Below are positions 10,501 through 19,129 of a stretch of 64,000 bases of DNA, piece by piece. The stretch comes from Bugula neritina. Its lineage: Eukaryota > Bryozoa > Gymnolaemata > Cheilostomatida > Bugulidae. The number at the start of each line of letters is the position of its first letter. Within the stretch, counting starts at the first letter, position 1. Below the pieces are notes generated by a model. That model was not told the origin of the DNA and did not search any database. It saw only the letters and a program-made list of their open reading frames with translations. Position numbers and translations under genes: made by a program. The stretch is from the NCBI GenBank assembly GCA_964035545.1, contig OZ037770.1:5065662-5129661 (forward strand), given 5' to 3'.

Positions 10501-13500
10501 CCCAACATTGCAGAATCATTAGAGTACAATTGGATGCGTCAATAACTTTTAAAATGCATTTTGAGTTATGCCAATCAGCTGAATAAAGGACATTGGAAGG
10601 TCACATGGATCCACAACATAGAGTATAAACTGTAATAGATTATCTCAAATCAATCTTTAATCTAATATACAATATGTTTGTGATTGTGAAGCAGATTTTC
10701 CTCTCAATTATTTATGTGTTTGCTAGTTCAACCTATTGGGAATTTTAATTATTATTTATATACTTGGGAGTTGCCCTCTTAACATTTGGTGAAGGCCAGA
10801 ATATAGACAACTCCGTATGCTAATCAGGTAATCAACTGAAAAACTGAATGACTCACCCCATAGTAAAGGTTGTTCTTCTCGGCAAAATTGAATTCCCACT
10901 GCAAGGCCTCAAATAACTTCTACAATGTGCAAGAAACAACCAACATAGTGTGCACACATGCAGACATCTTTGTAGAATAGGTTATACAATTACTAAAATC
11001 ATATTTACATGGAGAAACAAAAACACACCTTCTGCACCTTGAGAACCAATTTGAATCAAGTTTAAATGTTTAATAGAAAAAATAATGAAAGAAATACAAC
11101 TTTTGGTTTGGTCTGTAAATTCACATTCTGAAACTTACTATCTGTAGCTAACAGCAGTCTAACCTTGAGGTAGCATTGTGTTGTGTTCCAAACAACAGCC
11201 TTGGACCTATTACACACTAGACTGAGAGCCATGGCCAAAGCTTTGAGAGCCGGGTTTGTGTTGGTATACTCAGCGTCTACCATCAACACGGTGTCCGTGG
11301 CAACAGCTTTCTGTCCTACTTCACCGAGCAGAATCAGCCCCGACAGCACTTCTGGGACGATGCCAAAAGCCCCAGGTGTCTCTGCTAGCCACCTCAGGGT
11401 GTCTACAGGTACAGCCTATGTGCTGTATAATGCAGTGAAAGTAGTTATGAATATCAGGACAGTTCTTAGTTGATATTTGGATTATTTGAAATGAGTCAAC
11501 AAACTTATCTAATATGACAAAACCTACAGAAGTTTAAAGTCACTATCCTTGATGGTATAAGGAACATTTTAAAAGCTGACTAAAAGCTTAAATTATTATG
11601 TGGCACAATAGTAAATCACACATGACCTTTACTGAGAATTGACCCCATCACCTTGGTGTTACTAAGTTAGAAATCTAACCCCTAAACCACTGCTGCTTCC
11701 TAACATATTTATAGGATAAGTAGAAGGTATAAAAATACGCAAATTTGGTGAGGTCTAAACATTTTTAAACTAATATCTTTGTGCTTTACAATTGGCACGT
11801 TGAATCTGCACTCCAAACCAAGACACATGGCTACAATATAGGAACTTGAGCTATATCTCATACAATCCATAGACCTAAAGGACTTATCACTTACACAGAT
11901 TACAGACTATAATCACTGCTTCTCACTGCTACAGGACTATCAGGACTATAAAGAGAAAAGATTTAATGTGAACCAGTTACAACTGGCTTCAACCAAAACA
12001 CTGGGATATGTAAATTCTTTTTCAATGATGGCTGTCACTGAGACATGAAAATATAATAGCTCATGATAAGCCGACTTACAGCACAATACTATGGAAACTG
12101 AAAAACTCATTTGCTATGAACTATAATATTTATTTTGTAACGAATCTAAAATCTGCCAGCCTACACTGCAAATGCTCTTATATAATTGAGAGCTCCTTCC
12201 CCCTCCCCCTACACTATGCCCTTTGTATAACCCCCTTTTCCCCTTCCTACACCACTTACGCTCACTGCATGTCCATCATTGGGTTAAGTGAATGAATTGT
12301 TCATTTGGTCAACATGCAGAAACAACTGCGTTGAATGAAACTAAAAACCATAAGTTATTACAAACTACAAGCACAATTTAATCTGTTATCATCATGGCAG
12401 CCAAGCTTTTTGATGTAGAATGTTCTGGAAATATAATGAATAAACTATGGGGTTGTTAAAGTACACAATGGCGTTGTTTCCATGACAACAAAGTCCATCT
12501 ACATTCACACTAAACATTACATTATCTTGATTGTTATTCTTAAACTTGTGTAAGTCTTGTAAGTTTATTTAAACTCGTGTAATTTTTATTTGTTTTTTTC
12601 AAATTCTCAAATAGAATTTACACTTTCTATATTAAGTGTATATATTTGCAGTTGAAATTGAAATTTATGATTTCTAGTTAAAAGTCTGGGTGCAGAGCGA
12701 AATTAGGTTACTGTTATAGTAATATAGGTGAAAACCAAAATATATAAAAAGAACTACAGCCTTAAAAATGAATCAAAACCTAAATTATAGCGCAAGTCCT
12801 AACAGACTAAAAGAAATATCAGATGTTATACCAGGGTTGTGGGTGCGCATGTACTCAGCTGAACTATAAATAACTTTCTCTCTCACTTCATCAGACAGTA
12901 GGGACAGGGACTTCTGTTCAAATACAATAATAATATATCTCATAAGTATATCAAGCCATTTCTTTGAACAGATGTCTTAAATTATAATTAGACAATTGAA
13001 ATTTTTACTGCTTTCATAAACATAACATACATATATTTTCACAGGATAAATCTAATTCCGTTGAACTAAATGCCAAGTTTTACCAATTAAAATACCAAAA
13101 CCATAACTCGTAGCTGAAACAACAAAGCAAGCAGTGAACTCACCAACAGGTGTGAAGTGAACATAGCAGAAAAACGAATTTGCATGTAGGAGCCATACGG
13201 AGTTATCTTTACAGTAATACCTTCCATCATTTTGATAATGTTTTTAGCATTGCCATTAGCTTCCTCCACCCTTTAAAGCAATATATTTCAATTACAAAAA
13301 TTGAGTGGAGCCAACAATCAAAAACTGAAAATGAAGTCATTTTCATTTTTAGTTTGCAGTCACAGTTGTCGTTTTGATAAAGATACAAAATATTGTTAAT
13401 AAAAAAACGTTTTTAATAAAAAGATGCTGATGTATCACTAATGATAAAGTACATTATATGACGTGTGTGGATCCCAAAAGTAACAGTTATAAGATAAAAG

Positions 13501-15237
13501 TTAAATATACTATATGAAATTGTATATGTTATATAACATTTGCTGATACCTTATGACACATTGTCAAGCATACGGTATTGGGCTGCATGCACTGCAAAAA
13601 ACTTTGATGTGAAACTTGCTATGTTAATTATAATCAGCAAAGTACTGAATCAGATCACCTCTCAGATCAAGTCACAGTTCAAGTCAATTATAGCAATGCA
13701 TGACTTTATAGCATTTAATGAATTGAAAATACAATATAACCAATGAATTGCTCTAACAGCATTTATCACAGTTTCTAAAATACATTTTTCTAATCGCAGT
13801 ACCGAAAACTCAAGCAACAGATAGTTTAAGTCCTTGCTATAAAGTTATTGAATACAATTTTACTGATTCCATATTCTATAAAACTATTGTCACCACTAGG
13901 ATCCGATCTCGACACCCGCCAGTTGCAAGTGCAGACGCAATAACCACTATACCATATTACACCATATTACACCAAAAGGTCTATTGGAAAATCGCAATAT
14001 ACCTAATGCGCACTTGCTCAAAACTTAACTCACTCCAGAACATTTTTGGAGACAAGTTGCATATAGTCAACACTCTAACTAAGTCCACAGGTGAGTTGAA
14101 AAAAATTAGCTTGAATAAACTCTGAGAATTAATAAGTCATTTAGCTGTCTCATGCATAAAGAAGGTAGACAACTTAAAAATAGTTCTTAGGTATTTCATG
14201 AACTACACATTGCTACGCTTCGGGCCGTCATATACCATCCCTCTAATCTACTTGAAAGAGAAGGGAAACTTACTTGTCTATGGCCTCCATTACCATCAGA
14301 ACAAATGTGCCACTGTTGGCTTTAGCCAGTTTATCAATATTATATCTAACATCGGCTATCATAGTCACACCCCCAACAAATTGGTCATAGAACAAAGGCT
14401 TTACAATGGCAGAAGACAGTCTTTTACCCAGAATTATCTGTGTCCTTTCAAATATCTGTAACAAAACATATGCTGCTCAATACTCTACAAACATTTTCCA
14501 ACTGAGACATAATATATGTACAGAACTATCAATTTATTCTATAACATTGTTCCACCTTCATATTATGTCTGTTTAAATTACTGAGTGAAGCACATCACCA
14601 ATTGATGTGATGGTATAGGTCACTGATATATTATTGACTTCCATAATATTGCTAAAGAATATTTTATTCACTTTTTCATTTACTCTGTTTTCTATAAAAA
14701 TGCATAATTATTGGCTAATTTCCCAGTCCTACTGGTTAAGAGTTGTATGCTCCTGCCACTTATCACAATATTATTATATTAAGTTATAAAAAGCACACTA
14801 AGATGTAAGTTATAATAAACTGTCATATCACATTGTGCAATTTTACAACTTCACTATAATAAGATAATGATGTGCAATATTATATAAAGTTGTAGTGTTT
14901 TGTAATACAATACCCTATATAATTTACATAATAAGTTTCAAAAGTAACGTAAAGCGAGACTTAGTATGTAACACATAACCTCTGCTGATCTGCTCACAAA
15001 CGTCCTGTTGGAACAGACTCTGAAGACTGTTAGAGCTCTCACAATCTCCCACAATGACTTCTCTTTGAAAGCTTGCTTGTGATCAGTGAAATCCAAATCT
15101 ACAACTGGAGATGTCGCTGTATCTTCTGCAACTGTTTCTTGGTTTATTAAAACTGAGTTTTGCTGACGGGGCAATTAGGCAGTTGAGAGATATTTCTCCT
15201 GCCGAAAATGTCGGGCAAAGAGCTTGAGAAAAGACAT
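1581..15237 (-). CDS. PRODH: Proline dehydrogenase family gene, nine exons, possibly disabled
   Basis: Exons, 5' to 3' on the minus strand: 15237-14980, 14455-14274, 13270-13144, 12913-12832, 11402-11164, 10919-10857, 2744-2522, 2328-2249, 1744-1581 (TGA at 1583-1581). Each has GT/AG edges and compatible phase except the sixth-to-seventh join. Family marks in order: LMVDAEYTN, VWNTTQCYLK, KLVRGAYM, ASHNQDS, YGMCDHITYTLG, GYPVYKS and the substrate-site helix YLSRRSHEN. The family is a mitochondrial FAD enzyme oxidising proline (or hydroxyproline, PRODH2) to the pyrroline carboxylate. Expected length is about 472 residues. Two oddities: exon 6 is 63 bp where the right copy has 64, losing one G at the donor and shifting frame; and the MSFLKLFARHF-like presequence meets an in-frame TAA at 15177-15175. 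An upstream start exon spliced at about 15160 could bypass that stop. The intron at 2745-10856 holds GypA. Confidence 0.88.
2140..2240 (-). repeat. tRNA-derived SINE fragment
   Basis: Read on the minus strand, an A-box-like stretch (ATCTAGTGGTTAAAGCAC) lies next to the exon. The right-hand duplicate at 52450-52512 keeps both this and a B-box-like GGTTTGATTCT, so the pair is best read as an old tRNA-headed SINE present before the duplication. Confidence 0.5.
2891..3235 (+). repeat. GypA 5' LTR
   Basis: 345 bp, starts TGTAATGGG and ends ACTCACAACA (TG...CA). It has an AATAAA signal at 3134-3139. By eye it differs from the 3' LTR at about 8 positions (~2.3%), so insertion is fairly recent. Confidence 0.95.
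3237..3252 (+). other. GypA primer-binding site
   Basis: TGGTAGCAGCGGTGGG starts one base after the 5' LTR, where a tRNA 3' end would prime minus-strand synthesis. GypB has nearly the same word, TGGTGGCAGCAGTGGG, at the same place. I do not assign the tRNA. Confidence 0.7.
3270..4466 (+). CDS. GypA gag-like capsid protein
   Basis: The open frame runs 3303-4466. The first in-frame ATG, at 3270, is followed by TAG at 3300-3302, so the bulk is open only after that stop. The capsid-like part (about 3380-3860) is rich in Leu and Arg and aligns with GypB gag: FSGEEPVEQFVQEFQDV against a YSGEGDVEQFITEFSDV-like stretch, then a shared LRARF and LQRLRRDP-type motif. A degenerate zinc knuckle, CCGRPGNFQKHCP at about 4098, lacks the usual CX2C spacing and has Asn for the knuckle His. 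Downstream, the frame is Pro/Arg/Gly-rich and ends at a TGA. Role by family: packaging of the element RNA. Confident as gag; the true start is uncertain. Confidence 0.85.
4597..7010. mobile_element. Non-autonomous TIR transposon nested in GypA
   Basis: Inverted ends over about 100 bp: GATAGCTCGAACAG leads at about 4597, and its reverse complement CTGTTCGAGCTATC ends at about 7009. Homology continues inward through CACA..AACAAA, ATGAAAAGATA and ATATACTTTTTTA on both sides. The insert is AT-rich, has no convincing transposase ORF, and separates gag from protease in a GC-rich element. The exact target duplication could not be fixed. A tRNA-SINE-like stretch at about 5410-5512 sits inside. Superfamily unknown. 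Confidence 0.75.
5410..5512 (-). repeat. tRNA-derived SINE-like stretch inside the TIR transposon
   Basis: On the minus strand GCGTGGTCCAGAGGTTAGTG looks like a tRNA A-box region. About 35 bases on, CATGGTTCTACCC resembles a B box, followed by a T/A-rich tail. No full tRNA cloverleaf is claimed. Confidence 0.5.
7061..8149 (+). CDS. GypA aspartic protease with pol linker
   Basis: Residues 15-27 read ARFLLDTGCTTNL, the retropepsin active-site DTG. Residues 104-112 read AIFGIPLLQ, the second conserved fold motif. Residues 140-290 are a Pro/Ser/Thr-rich linker without similarity to RT. The last part (GRRPSDKQRKQGCAEWQLYC, PDGLL) matches the region just before the GypB integrase finger. The frame ends at TAG 8147-8149 but continues in the same frame into the integrase finger, so this is one frame with a single stop. 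RT and RNase H should lie between protease and this region and are absent. A first ATG at 7061 is available, although a gag-pol fusion may have been original before the TIR insertion. Confidence 0.85.
   Translation: MKSMTLNQLWIADKPARFLLDTGCTTNLLGRRFFDTLSAQIRSRLGPYEGDHGTLADGSCIPFYGIIELPGSVCDQTIQERFIVRQLQEDAIFGIPLLQRHGCRINFGKSAMFMGGRELACVDKFGHPLRGEEPIVCTCTMPGHSRDTLHRQVDGGRTSKSGAVESAHLNVTPVRSSNQLARKGKTSVPCLHSPSRTVSLPPTSPPSCTPSVQDDNSRPSQETAMRSPLESLSPGPRTTPPRVPHSQGTRERKPDGCVNNEKRHDTATLLHKTEAAPHLGDPDMPPEVAQDPHTKPASTDGVKELGHLQKHIPGVVADVYRMKREGRRPSDKQRKQGCAEWQLYCRRWNARRIGPDGLLTIS
8150..8968 (+). CDS. GypA integrase zinc-binding domain and pol C-terminal tail
   Basis: In the same frame as the protease ORF, past one TAG. 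The HHCC finger is visible: VHQQAH (H-X3-H) and, after WWYWPNMERDV, the CGVC pair followed by SKHG. The catalytic DDE core should follow after an AGRPW-type motif. Here a core start resembling AERPG passes straight into a Pro/Lys/Arg-rich tail (KPPR, KPPKGG, KPPW), so the core is deleted. Near 8805-8860 the frame holds KRGSCEHHENI..FC.GG, also found in GypC. Ends at TAG 8966-8968, 29 bases before ORF3. Confidence 0.8.
   Translation, partial: AANHHQPDQERTLCPAAIRQELIEEVHQQAHERAQQVFTELQLWWYWPNMERDVRPRVGQCGVCRASKHGPPPDEIGRRRQSAERPGQTETANLVDKPPRMQPKAVARQEKPHPFREVRSPPSACKPPLTLSKSGTDLEVQKPPKGGAPCGDAGEAPFVTNWLEAPPVRRDRPRVHKPPWLVMTPRKRCSRPVPAYRKGLPRSVQGAVKRPTRRRKGKRAKRGSCEHHENINFCLGGNSNKIHAPEVISHNHVSQPRCSLFHHINTALSRRT
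8998..9762 (+). CDS. GypA ORF3: accessory zinc-finger/coiled-coil protein
   Basis: Intact 254-residue ORF downstream of pol, in a different frame, ending 277 bp before the 3' LTR. Residues about 68-88 form a C2H2-type finger (CHVCYEEL then LRLHVNAH: C-X2-C-X12-H-X3-H). Immediately after, FCPCG leads a second C-X-C-X12-H-X3-C set (residues about 93-113). A hydrophobic/helical middle follows, then a Leu/Arg-rich likely coiled coil at about 196-245 (LAPDLL, LSELKGSVGRLKRRL). The same finger pair is present in GypB (31063-32256) and GypC (39925-40374). I know no named family for it. Nucleic-acid binding is inferred from the fingers. Confidence 0.8.
   Translation: MACQESRDHTRSTNSGSQDLHSLSSLDNGPQMDNGLPAVLRRRHRWVSRRTERQIEEAWRPSKSQHTCHVCYEELPSHKGLRLHVNAHFLLRFCPCGFQDVYPYPVVAHMMDCFAGEGYVVDADNYDQYLEAVKPVVKKALTWAALSSGFYTLLTAAPQKSPMVKTVAAIIPRLDNAPMEASDSPEEAMPTPTRPTRLATAEERLLRLQDEFTQLAPDLLSTTMGLSELKGSVGRLKRRLRARQARHRIQFLQN
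10040..10384 (+). repeat. GypA 3' LTR
   Basis: 345 bp, same ends as the 5' LTR. It is followed by ATATTGAAC, which joins directly to the 53300 empty-site sequence after removal of one ATAT. Confidence 0.95.
11403..12831. other. PRODH introns and spacer with an old SINE fragment
   Basis: Intronic between PRODH exons 4 and 5. Homology with the right-hand copy ends near 11985. On the minus strand, 11625-11702 has a B-box-like GGGTCAATTCTC after a GTTAGATTTCTAAC stretch, with a twin at 54531-54603, suggesting a tRNA-derived SINE older than the duplication. Nothing else recognised. Confidence 0.6.
13891..13965 (-). repeat. tRNA-derived SINE fragment
   Basis: Minus strand reads ATAGTGGTTATTGCGTCTGC (A-box region), then GGTGTCGAGATCGGATCC (B-box-like). 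It lies in the intron between PRODH exons 2 and 3. No cloverleaf closes cleanly, so a SINE head is preferred over a tRNA gene. Confidence 0.5.
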
Positions 15238-15311
15238 TACTGAATGTTGTATTTACATCGAGGTTATATTATAATTTAAAGATTGTATATATATATATAT
15301 GTTTCCGGTCT

Positions 15312-15852
15312 CTGAGCTCAAGGGGTTCTTAGGTCTAGTGCAGTTAGTTGGTAGGTACGTCAAAAGGTTAGCTACAGTAGCAGCTCCTTGGTGGGACCTC
15401 ACCAAGCATAAAGCTGCTTTTGAGTGGACAGATGTGCATCAGAAGTCTGTTTAGCAGGTCAACGCTTTGATGGGGTCGACTCAGACTTTAGCTTACTATG
15501 ATAAAGATTCACCCACTACTGTGATTGCAGATGCTAGCCCTGTAGGTCTAGGCTGTGTTCTTTGTCAGATTCAAGAGGGTGTGACAAGAGTAGTTGCTTA
15601 TCGACATAGGCGACTATCTGATGTAGAGTCCAGATATTCACAAATAGAGCGTGAGGCACTAGGTCTCATGTGGGCCTGCGAACACTTCAAGATGTACTTG
15701 CTGGGTACAAAGTTTCGGTTAGTTACAGACCACAAGCCTCTAGTGAGTATATTTGGTAAGCCTACATCTAAACCGACACCTAGGTTAGAGAGATGGAGTC
15801 TGAGACTCCAAGTCTATGATTTATTTTGTTTGCTATCAGACAATGACTCTAA
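15312..15852 (+). mobile_element. Ty3/gypsy pol fragment (RT connection and RNase H)
   Basis: Translation opens with LKGFLGLVQLVGRYVKR and PWWDLTKHKAAFEW, the RT-to-RNase H connection. From 15467 follows RNase H: VIADASPVGLGCVL (first Asp), then SQIEREALGLMWACEHF (Glu), YLLGTKFRLVTDHKPL (Asp) and RLERW. One stop, TAG at about 15452, interrupts it. No gag, integrase or LTR is adjacent. It lies just upstream of the PRODH start, in a family distinct from GypA-C by sequence. Dead fragment. Confidence 0.85.
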
Positions 15853-16846
15853 ATAGTTTATAGCATTAATTATTTCTGCAGTAAGAATATTCTAGAAAGG
15901 TTCTAGAAGTCATACAAGCACAAGTGCAGCAAATTATGCTGAACCACATGCAAGCACAATTTGACCCGAGTAATAAAAAATATCAATTTCTACTAGTATT
16001 TGGTAGGCAGAATTTAAGGCTGGACACATACAGAGCAGTGAAAGCATGTAGATATATTGTAGATAGAAAGCAAGAACATAGGATCCTGTATTTATAGAAT
16101 TATAGCTATTTTATAATCACTTCACATACTTGTACTCTGTAAGTTGAAGTTTGGAACTTTTGAACAACAATTTACAAAGGCTTCAAATAAACAATTTACA
16201 TGAAGGGATGAGGTGTATTTTGCAGCTGAATTTGCACACTATGACTGCATGGTTCATGGTGGAATTGGTACACATTTCTAATTGGCCCATATTTGTATAA
16301 CAGCAATCACTTGGCATTGCCATTAACTGAGAGGAAGAAGCAGTGGTTTAATTTGGAAAACAATTCCAATTGAAGTCTCAACACTGCATTATAACCATGA
16401 AATTAAATAGGCTTACACTACTGAGCAAATTTGCAAAATTTTCTCGAGATTATTATACTTGTACATATATTTCATTAACTTTGTTGTATTTTTGACAATT
16501 AAGTTTTAATGATCATAATATAATTTGCATGACGTGAAGGATGGTAGTGGTAATTAAATGTGGGTGATAGTAACTCGGCCTAATTATTTGAAAACACGCT
16601 TCATTCCACGAGTAAAATTTTAAGAATTTATCAGTCATGATTCCTTTTCTTATCATGTCATCAGCAAAGAATTAAGCCAATTATATCTAACAGCTGACTA
16701 TTAGCAATACGCTTACAATATTTATCCAATCAGTTAGGTTCATATAATTATATAATAAATGGTTCCAGTCTGTTAGCAATTATTTCTAATTTGTGTCCCA
16801 CTGCTATAGTCTCAAGATGCTATAAGTTAATAGGCAACATCTCATA
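15853..16846. other. Non-coding AT-rich spacer
   Basis: No gene seen. A short word around 16770-16815 (AATTATTTCTAATTTGTGTCCCACTGC-like) recurs near 19965-20010, marking a dispersed repeat. Confidence 0.5.
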
Positions 16847-17190
16847 AGCCTAGGTCCACACTGTGGTGCAAAAATTAAAACCACGAGTATAGCAAAGGTG
16901 TCCACTGTTATATGCGTTGAAAAAACATTCGCACTTGTCGCTCAGCATTCTGAACGCAAGTGCGAATCGTCTCTGCCGTTGTCACCTAATTGGCTGGTAG
17001 TTATATAGCAGCCCGATTATTTTATTTTAGTACTATATTCCAGTAAATTGCGTTTTGGTGAAGGCGGGTGCAATTTAAAAATGACAGCTTGATTTGATTT
17101 ATTTCGCATCACTGACGCTAAAGTGGACACCTTTGCTACCTGTGGTTTCAATTTTCGCATGCGAAAATATGCACAGTGTGATCCTAGGCT
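16847..17190. mobile_element. Foldback MITE with ~60-bp imperfect TIRs
   Basis: The left end AGCCTAGGTCCACACTGTG mirrors the right end CACAGTGTGATCCTAGGCT. Inner arms AGCAAAGGTGTCCACT and AGTGGACACCTTTGCT also mirror. The left arm encloses a strong hairpin at 16927-16967: ATTCGCACTTG against CAAGTGCGAAT, with the loop itself nearly self-complementary. No ORF of note. Target duplication not resolved. The right half was later caught in the 17035/18185 tandem duplication. Confidence 0.75.
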
Positions 17191-18179
17191 AAGCGTAGTT
17201 AAACAAAAATCGAGACATCCTTTTTTTATAATTAAGTTGTTAGATTTCAGGCTAAATACAAGTGCAAAGTCTATAGTCATCTTAAGTGTTTAAAATATTC
17301 TCACTGCTCTCGTATAAAGGCAAAGGTCGCATATCAGTTCATCTTTGGTAACTTGTTGAATGTCAGTTTGAACTTATAATAAGTTAATAAAAGACTTCAT
17401 AAAAACTATTACTAACTAGTTTACTAATTAATAATATGAGCGATCATTGATAACACTCAAACATTACCTTTCAATAACAGATACAAGTGCCAATAAGTTA
17501 TGGGCAAACACTGCACCACCAGTTTCTCACAGTGATAGAGCCTTTAAACAAACAAGAGGTTTATTGACATATTCACTAGCAGAGATAAGAATCACCAGGG
17601 TAAAGCATGTCTCTATGACCAGTTGGTCTCAGCAACCAATCATTATCCTCGTCACTCAGCAGCTGGTCATATACCAATCACACCTCTCTGGGACGTTGAC
17701 AAGCAACCATTTTTGAATTCCAGTTTCAGTCAAACTCAACAATATGGACAAAGACTAAAAAAGCTGGTAAGACTTTTGCTTCAATTTGTAACATACATGT
17801 AATGTATTTTACTCAAAAATCAGAAAACAACATTCATAATGCATACTTCTGTATATGACAACACGTCTCATAAGTGTATATATGTCAATATGTTATTTAT
17901 AAGCTAAAAGCCTATTTTAGTAAGAAATATTCTTAAAGCTATCAGAGAATACTTGTCAAATTTAACTAATCAAAACTAACTTTTGTAGAACTCAATTGGT
18001 TGTTTTAAATTTTAACCTTAACTTATAGAAAATTGGTTTCAGTTTTAAAAAAGTTCCTTGACCATTGATTTTTTTAAATACAAAAGAGCATTATTCTGAA
18101 CTTTTACTCATACATAATATAACTTATAACTTATAGACTATATGTTGTTGTTTATATGTTTATGTAACCAGTATAATTA
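17035..18179. repeat. Tandem duplication, copy 1
   Basis: Begins at ATATTCCAGTAAATTGCG inside the MITE and ends at GTAACCAGTATAATTA. It matches 18185-19129 along its length except for about 190 bp (17873-18063) missing from copy 2. An ORF at 17447-17716 is not conserved in copy 2 as a frame, so I do not call a gene. Confidence 0.85.
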
Positions 18180-18184
18180 GTGCG

Positions 18185-19129
18185 ATATTCCAGTAAATTG
18201 CGTTTTGTTAAAAGCGGGTGCGATTTAAAAATGACAGCTTGATTTGATTTATCTCGCATCACTGACGCTAAAGTGGACACCTTTGCCACCTGTGGTTTCA
18301 ATTTTCGAATGCGAAAATAAGCACCGCGTGACCCTAGGCTTAGTGTAGTTAAACAACAATCCAGAGGTCCTATTTTTTTATAATTAAGTTGTTAGATTTT
18401 AGGCTAAATACAAGTGCAAAGTCTATAGTCATCTTAAGTGTTTGTAAATATTCTCACTGCTCTCGTAAAGATCGCATATCAGCTCATGTTTGGTAACTTG
18501 TTGAATGCCAGTTTGAACTTATAATAGATTAATAAAAGACTTCATAGCAACTATTACTAACTAGTTTATTAGTTATTTTTATTGATAACACTCAAATATA
18601 ACCTTTCAATAACAGATATATAAGTGCCAATAAGTTATGGGCAAACACTGCACCACCAGTTTCTCACAGTGATAGAGCCTCTAAACAAACAAGAGGTTTA
18701 TTGACATATCCACTAGCAGAGATAAGAATCATGAGGGTAAAGCATGTCTCTATGACCAGTTGGTCTCAACAACCAATCATTATCCTCACCACTCAGCAGC
18801 TGGTCATATACCAATCACACCTCTCTGGGACGTTGACAAGCAACCATTTCTAAATTCCAGTTTCAGCCAAACTCAACAATATGGACAAAGACTAAAAAGG
18901 CTGGTAAGACTTTTGCTTCAATTTGTAACATACATGTAATGTATTTTACTCAAAAATCAGAAAACAACATTTATAAAGCATACTTCTGATAATGACAACA
19001 CGTCTCATAAGTATTGATTTTTTTTAAATACAAAAGACCATAATTCTCAACTTTTATTCATGCATAATATAACTTATAACTTATAGACTATATATTGTTG
19101 TTTATATGTTTATGTAACCAGTATAATTA
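18185..19129. repeat. Tandem duplication, copy 2
   Basis: Direct copy of 17035-18179 starting only six bases after copy 1 ends. Divergence is small, with a ~190-bp internal deletion. Its left edge lies in MITE sequence, so the breakpoint used or lay beside the MITE right arm. Confidence 0.85.

Larger units (their letters stand above)
715..11985. repeat. Left copy of a large direct duplication (partial PRODH block)
   Basis: Bases 715-2890 and 10385-11985 match 51345-54885 in the same orientation, with exons, introns and old SINE fragments in the same order. The 7.5 kb between them is the GypA retrotransposon, absent from the right copy. In the 239-bp exon at 11164-11402 I count about 13 differences from 54070-54308 (~5%). 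Homology ends near 11985, so the N-terminal exons at 12832-15237 have no partner. Confidence 0.9.

Noticed and set aside
17447-17716. 89-codon ORF in tandem copy 1
   Set aside because: The frame is not kept in copy 2 or in the 21233 copy, and no motif is visible; conservation is of DNA rather than protein.
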